Shown in pieces: positions 1 to 4,949 of a stretch of DNA of 9,301 nucleotides (the stretch's first letter is position 1; every line of letters begins with the position of its first letter). The notes under the pieces were generated by a model that worked only from the letters and a program-made list of their open reading frames with translations, was not told the origin of the DNA and ran no database searches. The DNA comes from Spirochaetaceae bacterium (GTDB lineage Bacteria > Spirochaetota > Spirochaetia > Sphaerochaetales > Sphaerochaetaceae), in NCBI GenBank assembly GCA_016649775.1, contig JAENWY010000080.1, forward strand, positions 1-9,301, given 5' to 3'. The position numbers and the translations under genes are program-made.

Positions 1-142
1 ATTTCTTGCATTTACATGAACAGTATAACAAAATACAAAACCAAGCATTTTGGAACCTCATGCTTCACTCTTTTTAGTTATTAGCTCCAAAGAGAAACCC
101 TTTGTACATAGCTCCAACGTTTAGAAATGAAAATATTAATCT

Positions 143-456
143 TCAAATGTATTTGTCTTCTACAGTAGGAATATCTAACATTCACATTTTGCCATTGTCT
201 TTTGGTATTTCTACTCTTAAAGCAGGTTTAGGTTTATACACCCTAGCTAGTATACGGCTCTTAATCTCTTTGAAATTCTTTGCCATTCCATGATCAATTT
301 AATAAACAGTCTTTCTGTCGATACCGGCAGAACCTTTGTTTTTCTTGACTCTTTTAATAGCCCTTTCAAAATTATTAAGGGAAATGAGCTCTTCACACAA
401 TTTAGTATTTTGTTATCTCTGCTTTTCTTCTCTATAATTATGCTTTTCGCTTTCAT
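143..456 (-). pseudogene. Broken group II intron reverse transcriptase/maturase, N-terminal part
   Basis: Read on the minus strand, one frame from about 412 down to 143 gives a recognisable group II intron-encoded protein N-terminus: a NNFERAIKRVKKNKGSAGID segment, then KEIKSRILARVYKPKPALR, VEIPKDNGKM and MLDIPTVEDK. This is the RT0/RT1 fingers region, where the family typically has RVKxNKGxxGID, YKPxPVRRVEIPKxxGxxRxLGIPTVxDR. The frame is interrupted by TAA at 299-301 and TGA at 182-184 and 143-145; the 182-184 TGA stands where the family has Arg, a likely CGA-to-TGA change. Upstream, continuity is lost at a TAA at 413-415, and the rest lies in another frame starting at an ATG at 454-456, which implies a frameshift. 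The palm catalytic YADD, maturase and endonuclease parts are not seen; 1-142 shows no recognisable continuation. It is surely non-functional. The identification rests on motif recall, not alignment. Confidence 0.8.
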
Positions 457-479
457 AAATGACTTTTAAATTTGGACTT

Positions 480-938
480 AACATAATCTAAAAGTCAATT
501 ACTCCACCACATAGATAGAATTGACTCTTCAATCTTTGAAAAGCATAAAATATTTCAGTTCTTCATAGGTTTCTGCTGACTACTTTAAACATATGGCCTC
601 AAGGGTTTGTCCTTAGTTTTAGTCGATATTGCAGACTCTCTGACCTGTTTAAAGTTCTCTCCTGTTAAACTTTATAGCTTCTTAGTCTCATGTAACCACT
701 TACTTTACACCATATACTCTCAGATTGGACTTTAGCACTTCTAGAAGCCTTATCCATATATGATGCCTAAATAAATTTCTGTGCGTTGGTTCAAGACCTG
801 CTCGTCAGGCTTCCTTCACACGCAACCTCACACATTACGCACTTGCCGTCGACTAGCGATTTAAACTACATCTTTCCAGTAGCTCTGAGTACTCGCAGTG
901 GGATTGCACCACCTAGTTATAAAACATGGAGGGCAAAC
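480..938 (-). mobile_element. Group II intron 5' RNA region (remnant)
   Basis: The 460 bases ahead of the broken maturase frame carry no gene, but on the minus strand they resemble the 5' ribozyme domains of group II introns of gut bacteria. Examples are a GGTGCAATCCCACTGCGAG block near 890-911, a GTCGACGGCAAGTGCGTAA block near 835-853, GTGTGAAGGAAGCC near 808-821, and an AGAGTATATGGTGTAAA block near 704-720. The order ribozyme 5' part, then ORF, is that of a group II intron whose protein is encoded in domain IV. The likely 5' end is at 938, where the minus strand reads GTTTGCCC, a departure from the usual GUGYG. The 3' domains V and VI would lie left of the window, if they survive. The exact right boundary and the intron class are inference. 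Confidence 0.65.
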
Positions 939-973
939 AACAAAATAGTCATCTAAAATTATCTAGATGACTA
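937..973 (-). terminator. Intrinsic terminator of the xyl operon
   Basis: A perfect 9-bp inverted repeat (TAGTCATCT at 946-954, AGATGACTA at 965-973) with a 10-base loop lies 32 bases downstream of the xylA stop. On the minus strand it is followed by a T-rich run, ATTTTGTTG. The stem is AU-rich but perfect and correctly placed to end the xylBA transcript. The inferred 5' end of the group II intron remnant begins within this T-rich tail. Confidence 0.7.
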
Positions 974-1005
974 CCTGTATATATAAATTAAAATTACTTT
1001 AAAAC

Positions 1006-2331
1006 TTAGCTAAACATATATCTGTTTAATAAAGCTTCTAAATATTCTTGTCTACCTGAAATTAATTTAAGATCTTTATTACCTAAAGTTGCAAGACCTT
1101 CTAAATCCATTTTACCTTCTTCAAACTTTTTGCCATTTCCTGAATCAAAAGAAGAATAACGATTAGTAACAAACTGATCAATCTTACCATCTCTGATAAT
1201 TTTATCTGCAACTTCTAGTCCTAATGCAAATGAATCCATACCAGAAATATGTGCAATAAATAAATCTTCTAAATCAGTACTATTTCTTCTTCTCTTAGCA
1301 TCAAAGTTTAAACCACCAGCATGTAGTCCACCATTTTTAAGGATAACTAACATAGCTTTTGTAGCTGTATAAACATCGGAAGGGAATTCATCTGTATCCC
1401 AACCATTTTGAGCATCACCTTGATTAGCATCAACACTTCCTAATAAACCATTATCAACACAAACTTGTAAATCATGTTCAAAAGTATGACCTGCTAATGT
1501 TGCATGGTTAGCTTCGATATTACAAGCATAGTCATTCTCTAAACCATATTCTTTAATAAAGGCAATAGAACTTTGTGCATCAAAATCATATTGATGTTTA
1601 GATGGTTCCATAGGTTTTGGTTCAATTAAGAACTTACCAGTAAATCCAACTTTTCTACCATAATCTCTAGCCATAATTAACATTTTTCCTAGATGTTCTC
1701 TTTCTCTCTTCATATCAGTGTTAAGAAGACTCATGTAACCTTCTCTACCACCCCAGAATACATAGTTTTCACCACCAAGTTCAATATTAACATCTATACA
1801 AGTCTTTATTTGTAAAGCAGCTCTTGCTACAACATCAAATTCAGGATTTGTTGCTGCACCATTCATAAATACTTTGTCACTAAAGGCATTGGTAGTATTC
1901 CATAATAGTTTAACACCTGTTGCATCTTGTCTTTTCTTTAATTCTTTTGCCATAGCATGAAGATTAACTTGATATTCATCAACATTTTTTCCAGGATTTG
2001 CTACATCAGCATCATGGAAACAATAATAAGGCATATCCATCTTTGTGATAAATTCAAATGCAGCATCTGCTTTTTGAATATCATTTGTTTTTGGATCTGC
2101 ATCATTAAAAGGAAAAGACATAGTTGGACCACCAAATGGATCTGAACCATTTGCGTTAAAGCTATGCCAATAAGCACATGCAAAACGTAAGTGTTCTTTC
2201 ATTGTTTTTCCTGCAATTACTTTATCTTTATCGTAAAACTTAAAGGATAAAGGATTATCACTTTTTTTACCTTCAAATTCAATGTTTCCAATACCTTTAA
2301 AATACTCTTTCTCGCCTTTAAAATAACTCAT
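1006..2331 (-). CDS. xylA: Xylose isomerase
   Basis: This 441-residue protein matches the usual length of class II xylose isomerases (about 440). It interconverts D-xylose and D-xylulose in the cytoplasm as a metal-dependent TIM barrel, normally a tetramer. Visible active-site elements: AYWHSF (53-58), the catalytic-histidine motif FHDAD (105-109), FWGGREGY (192-199), the metal/lysine motif IEPKP (236-240; Glu237, Lys239), IEANHATLAGH (272-282; Glu273, His276), VDANQGD (300-306; Asp301) and LNFDAK (341-346; Asp344). No expected residue is missing. The frame stays open upstream to 2454, but that part overlaps xylB and is not isomerase-like. The start at 2331 is chosen because MSYFKGEKEYFKGI is a typical family N-terminus and an AAAGGAG site (2342-2348) lies 10 bases ahead. 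It is the second gene of the operon, 7 bases after xylB. Confidence 0.96.
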   Translation of the reverse strand: MSYFKGEKEYFKGIGNIEFEGKKSDNPLSFKFYDKDKVIAGKTMKEHLRFACAYWHSFNANGSDPFGGPTMSFPFNDADPKTNDIQKADAAFEFITKMDMPYYCFHDADVANPGKNVDEYQVNLHAMAKELKKRQDATGVKLLWNTTNAFSDKVFMNGAATNPEFDVVARAALQIKTCIDVNIELGGENYVFWGGREGYMSLLNTDMKREREHLGKMLIMARDYGRKVGFTGKFLIEPKPMEPSKHQYDFDAQSSIAFIKEYGLENDYACNIEANHATLAGHTFEHDLQVCVDNGLLGSVDANQGDAQNGWDTDEFPSDVYTATKAMLVILKNGGLHAGGLNFDAKRRRNSTDLEDLFIAHISGMDSFALGLEVADKIIRDGKIDQFVTNRYSSFDSGNGKKFEEGKMDLEGLATLGNKDLKLISGRQEYLEALLNRYMFS

Positions 2332-2338
2332 AATAAAA

Positions 2339-3826
2339 TTACTCCTTTGAACTAAATATTGATGATAATGCTGAATCATATTTTCTATATGATTTGTAGC
2401 TATTCTCATATGCTTTATAATTTTTACTCTCTGCAAGATAATGATTACTATCACTCATAGTAACAAATTCTTTTGCAACTTCACTAATCTTTTTATTTTC
2501 AAGTAATGATAAAACTTGAATACAACCACCAAATGCTGCAGCTTCACTGATTTCAGGTATAACAACCTCAAGTCCAAAAGCATCACTAATCATCTGACAC
2601 CAAATTTGTGATTTTGCACCACCACCTATTAAAATAAGTTTTTTAGCTTTAAATCCTTGTTCAACAAAAGCTTCTAGCCCAACTTTCATAGAATATATTG
2701 CAGACTCAAGTGCAGCTCGTGCAATATTAGATTCATTAGTATTTGTTGTATTTAAACCTATAATTGTTGCTTTTCCATTTGGATAATTTGGAGTTCTCTC
2801 TCCATTAAAATATGGTAATAAAGTTACTCCATTACAACCAATTGGTGCAGAAGCAGCAATAGTATCAAATTCTTTAACATCTTTTTTAAAAAGATCTCTA
2901 ATTTGTTCAGAAGCCACAGTGCAATTCATTGTGCACAGTAATGGAAGATAACCACCTGAACTCGAAATAAATGCAGCAAGTCGTTCTTTATCATCAGCAA
3001 TACATTTTTCACTGTAGCCAAATAAAGTACCGCTCGTACCAAAACTCATAACAAGTGAACCCTCATCAGTACAGCCGGTACCGATGGCACCCATCATATT
3101 ATCCCCACCACCACAAGAAACTATAACATTATTAGACAATCCTAGTTCAATTGCTGTTGAAGATTGCACCTTACCGGCTGCTTCTGTAGGTTTTATTAAT
3201 TTTGGAAGAGTGTTTGATAAATCTCTTTCACTATCAATAGCCTCTAAAACTTCTTTTGACCAAACTCTATTTCTAACATCAAAAAAGGCTGTTCCACTAG
3301 TATCTCCTTCTTCCATGGTATATTCACCTGTCAAATAATAGTTTATATAATCATGAGGTAATAAAATATGTGCTAATTTATCATATGCCACTTTATTATG
3401 TTCTTTTAGAAATAAAACTTTTGAAGCGGTATAACCTGGTAAAATTTGATTTCCTATTAATTCAAAAACCTTATCTTTACCACCAAGTTTTTCTGTTAAA
3501 GTATCACACTGTGATGAAGTAGAAGTATCACACCATAGTTTTACAGGAACCAAAGGTTCACCATTTTTATCTAATGCCACAAAACCATGTTGTTGACCAG
3601 ATACACCAATACCTTCTATATTTTTCTTAATATTAGTTGGTATCTGAGCAAAACAATCCTTAATTGCATTAATAAAAAGTGTTGCCTCTTGTTCTCGAGT
3701 GCCATCTTCTTTACTAATCATATTATGCTTACTAGATGTAAGAGCTATTACTTCCCTTTTTTGTGTATCATAACAAAGAACTTTTGTACTTTGTGTACCA
3801 CAATCTATACCAGCAATTATTGCCAT
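2339..3826 (-). CDS. xylB: Xylulokinase (FGGY carbohydrate kinase)
   Basis: This 495-residue FGGY-family kinase phosphorylates D-xylulose to D-xylulose 5-phosphate with ATP, the step after xylose isomerase. Motifs: N-terminal phosphate-binding IDCGTQSTK (7-15, Asp8), GVSGQQHG (74-81, the xylulokinase sugar-side loop), DTSGTAFFDVRNRVW (175-189), CGGGDNMMGAIGTG (238-251; Asp242 is the likely catalytic base), SFGTSGTLF (261-269), LLPYFNGERTPNYP (336-349) and the C-terminal ATP-binding LIGGGAKSQIW (399-409) plus EAAAFGG (428-434). The length is normal for the family. The frame is open to 3982, but the start at 3826 is preferred: MAIIAGIDCGT is the canonical N-terminus and a strong AAGGAGG (3832-3838) precedes it by 5 bases. 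The ribosome-binding site for xylA lies in its last codons, so the two are probably translationally coupled. Divergent from the AraC-type regulator. Confidence 0.96.
   Translation of the reverse strand: MAIIAGIDCGTQSTKVLCYDTQKREVIALTSSKHNMISKEDGTREQEATLFINAIKDCFAQIPTNIKKNIEGIGVSGQQHGFVALDKNGEPLVPVKLWCDTSTSSQCDTLTEKLGGKDKVFELIGNQILPGYTASKVLFLKEHNKVAYDKLAHILLPHDYINYYLTGEYTMEEGDTSGTAFFDVRNRVWSKEVLEAIDSERDLSNTLPKLIKPTEAAGKVQSSTAIELGLSNNVIVSCGGGDNMMGAIGTGCTDEGSLVMSFGTSGTLFGYSEKCIADDKERLAAFISSSGGYLPLLCTMNCTVASEQIRDLFKKDVKEFDTIAASAPIGCNGVTLLPYFNGERTPNYPNGKATIIGLNTTNTNESNIARAALESAIYSMKVGLEAFVEQGFKAKKLILIGGGAKSQIWCQMISDAFGLEVVIPEISEAAAFGGCIQVLSLLENKKISEVAKEFVTMSDSNHYLAESKNYKAYENSYKSYRKYDSALSSIFSSKE
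2342..2348 (-). promoter_or_regulatory. xylA ribosome-binding site inside the end of xylB
   Basis: The minus strand reads AAAGGAG here, formed by the last codons of xylB (Lys-Glu) before its TAA at 2339-2341. It sets the xylA start at 2331 with a 10-base spacer and rules out the longer upstream reading frame. Termination of xylB translation over this site suggests coupling of the two enzymes. Confidence 0.8.
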
Positions 3827-3845
3827 ATCTGCCTCCTTACTTGAT

Positions 3846-3874
3846 ATATTAAATATAAAGCGAAAATTATGAAA
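3846..3874 (-). promoter_or_regulatory. Weak candidate promoter for xylBA
   Basis: On the minus strand, TTTCAT (3869-3874) is followed after 17 bases by TAATAT (3846-3851). Both boxes are poor, and an alternative -10, TATATT, sits at 3852-3857. A weak -35 is what one expects of a promoter needing an AraC-type activator, but the AT-richness of the region makes chance matches easy. Positions are tentative. Confidence 0.25.
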
Positions 3875-3880
3875 AAAACA

Positions 3881-3910
3881 TAGACAAAATTGTAAAAACA
3901 TATGTATTAT
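3881..3910 (+). promoter_or_regulatory. Promoter of the AraC-type gene, predicted leaderless start
   Basis: TAGACA (3881-3886, five of six matches to TTGACA) is followed after 18 bases by TATTAT (3905-3910, five of six to TATAAT). Only six bases separate the -10 box from the ATG at 3917, so transcription should begin at or next to the A of the start codon. No Shine-Dalgarno sequence is present upstream, which agrees with a leaderless mRNA. Confidence 0.5.
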
Positions 3911-3919
3911 TGACATATG
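3898..3919. repeat. Paired ACATATG repeats, candidate operator
   Basis: ACATATG occurs at 3898-3904 and again at 3913-3919, 15 bp apart, in the 90-bp region between the divergent xylB and AraC-type genes. The second copy contains the regulator's ATG and the first lies between its -35 and -10 boxes. A protein bound here could repress its own gene while standing upstream of the xylB promoter. AraC-family half-sites are more often about 21 bp apart, so this is only a candidate. Confidence 0.3.
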
Positions 3920-4738
3920 GATATCAAAGATGCAGTATATGTACTTCAACTTCATGAAGAAGAGGCGAAAGTTCATCATCAAAGGCTACATAAACATAGT
4001 ATTGATTGTTTTGAACTACATTTCTTTCTTGAAGGAAGCGGAAAGTTAAAAATAGGTAATATCACCTACAGTATAGGAAAAGGTTCCCTCTTTGTAATAG
4101 ATGGGAATATAGAGCATAAAATTACTGCTGACAAAGACAGTGCCATAACTTATTATGCAATCTTAATGCAGTATGATAGTAAAGATGCACCAATAATTAG
4201 TTCTTTATATGATAAAGGTCTTTTTAAAACAGATACTAAACAACGTTTTTTATTTGAAGAAATAAAAGATAAAGGCATTTCTACAAATAAAATACTACGA
4301 TTATCAGCTTGTTATCAATTATTAGGTTTTTTATATGCTCTAGATTTTAACTATAAGGGATCTACTAAAATTGAAAATAATGAATCTACCAATATGGCAT
4401 TAGCTAAAGCTACCAATTATATGGAACGTCACATCTTTGATTCTATATTTCTAGATGATATAGCCTCCTATGTTAGATTAGACAGTTCATATCTGGTCAG
4501 ACTTTTCTCTTCATCATTTCATACACCTCCCATGAAATTTTATTTTAATCTTAAAATTGATGCAGCCAAAACACTTCTTGCCACTAGCACACTTTCAATC
4601 AAAGAAATAGCGGCAAAGCTTAGTTTTTGTAATGAATTCTATTTTTCCAAGAGATTCAAAGAAGTTGTAGGAGAAGCTCCAACTAAATATAGAAAAACAC
4701 ATCTCCAATTGCTTGGAGGTAAAAATATAGATGTATAG
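3917..4738 (+). CDS. AraC-family transcriptional regulator, probably of xylose genes
   Basis: This 273-residue protein has the standard AraC layout: an N-terminal cupin-like sensor domain (about 20-90, with HHQRLHKHSIDCFELHFFLE and a GNITYSIGKGSLFVI strand pair), a linker helix region, and a C-terminal pair of helix-turn-helix motifs (about 179-200, LDDIASYVRLDSSYLVRLF; about 227-247, SIKEIAAKLSFCNEFYFSKRFKE), ending in the family signature GEAPTKYRK (252-260). The ATG at 3917 is the only one possible near the N-terminus: a TGA lies two codons upstream (3911-3913) and the next Met is deep in the sensor domain. There is no Shine-Dalgarno sequence. Being divergent from xylBA, it is most likely their sugar-responsive activator and may regulate itself. 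The ligand is inferred from context only; no name is assigned because it lacks the periplasmic-binding-protein-like domain of enterobacterial XylR. Confidence 0.9.
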   Translation: MDIKDAVYVLQLHEEEAKVHHQRLHKHSIDCFELHFFLEGSGKLKIGNITYSIGKGSLFVIDGNIEHKITADKDSAITYYAILMQYDSKDAPIISSLYDKGLFKTDTKQRFLFEEIKDKGISTNKILRLSACYQLLGFLYALDFNYKGSTKIENNESTNMALAKATNYMERHIFDSIFLDDIASYVRLDSSYLVRLFSSSFHTPPMKFYFNLKIDAAKTLLATSTLSIKEIAAKLSFCNEFYFSKRFKEVVGEAPTKYRKTHLQLLGGKNIDV

Positions 4739-4744
4739 GATTAC

Positions 4745-4773
4745 TTGCAAATTAATAAAAGATAGGATATAAT
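4745..4773 (+). promoter_or_regulatory. Promoter just after the AraC-type gene
   Basis: TTGCAA (4745-4750), a 17-base spacer and a perfect TATAAT (4768-4773) form a good sigma-70-type promoter starting seven bases after the AraC-type stop codon. Transcription would begin near 4780, just ahead of a strong terminator. Confidence 0.55.
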
Positions 4774-4779
4774 GATTAA

Positions 4780-4834
4780 TGTTAGGAACAAATTGATCCC
4801 GAGCATCGCGCTTGCTGTTGCTCGGGTTTTGTTT
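4780..4834 (+). ncRNA. Candidate ~55-nt small RNA or greA leader attenuator
   Basis: Between the promoter at 4745-4773 and the end of the terminator at 4834 there is room for an RNA of only about 55 bases, with no ORF. It would consist of an 18-base single-stranded 5' part and the terminator hairpin, whose 13-base loop is CG-rich for this genome. The RNA could be a stand-alone small RNA, or the aborted leader of greA (start 4950), like the GraL transcripts described from the E. coli greA leader. No primary-sequence family is recognised; the call rests on promoter and terminator spacing alone. Confidence 0.35.
4798..4834 (+). terminator. Intrinsic terminator between the AraC-type gene and greA
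   Basis: CCCGAGCA (4798-4805) pairs perfectly with TGCTCGGG (4819-4826), with a 13-base loop followed by TTTTGTTT. The GC-rich stem stands out in this AT-rich DNA. It ends the AraC-type transcript and would also stop most transcription from the promoter at 4745-4773 before greA. Confidence 0.85.
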
Positions 4835-4891
4835 ACTATAAATTTTTTGCATAATTTATAAATTATAATTCTTTGACAAATATGTTGCTTT

Positions 4892-4907
4892 ATTACATTT
4901 CTGTAAT
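4892..4907. repeat. Short inverted repeat in the greA upstream region
   Basis: ATTACA (4892-4897), the loop TTTC and TGTAAT (4902-4907) form a perfect 6-bp hairpin or operator-like palindrome 42 bases before the greA start. It could be part of the leader structure. In such AT-rich DNA it could also be chance. Confidence 0.25.
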
Positions 4908-4949
4908 TAAGCATAATTAGTCATGGATTTTAGTTTTTGGAGGAAATAG

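Noticed and set aside
102..293. 63-codon plus-strand ORF at the left edge
   Set aside because: It is antisense to the recognisable reverse transcriptase remnant, has no RBS and no protein-like features of its own.
2332..2454. N-terminal extension of xylA to an upstream ATG at 2454
   Set aside because: It overlaps the xylB 3' end, resembles no isomerase N-terminus, and the RBS supports the start at 2331.
3827..3982. N-terminal extension of xylB to an ATG at 3982
   Set aside because: It crosses the divergent promoter region and the start of the AraC-type gene; the canonical kinase N-terminus and RBS place the start at 3826.
4873..4901. TTGACA at 4873-4878 as the greA promoter
   Set aside because: The hexamer at 17-base spacing is CATTTC and no TATAAT-like box lies at 16-18 bases, so the perfect -35 has no partner. 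The isolated TATAAT at 4864-4869 likewise lacks a -35.
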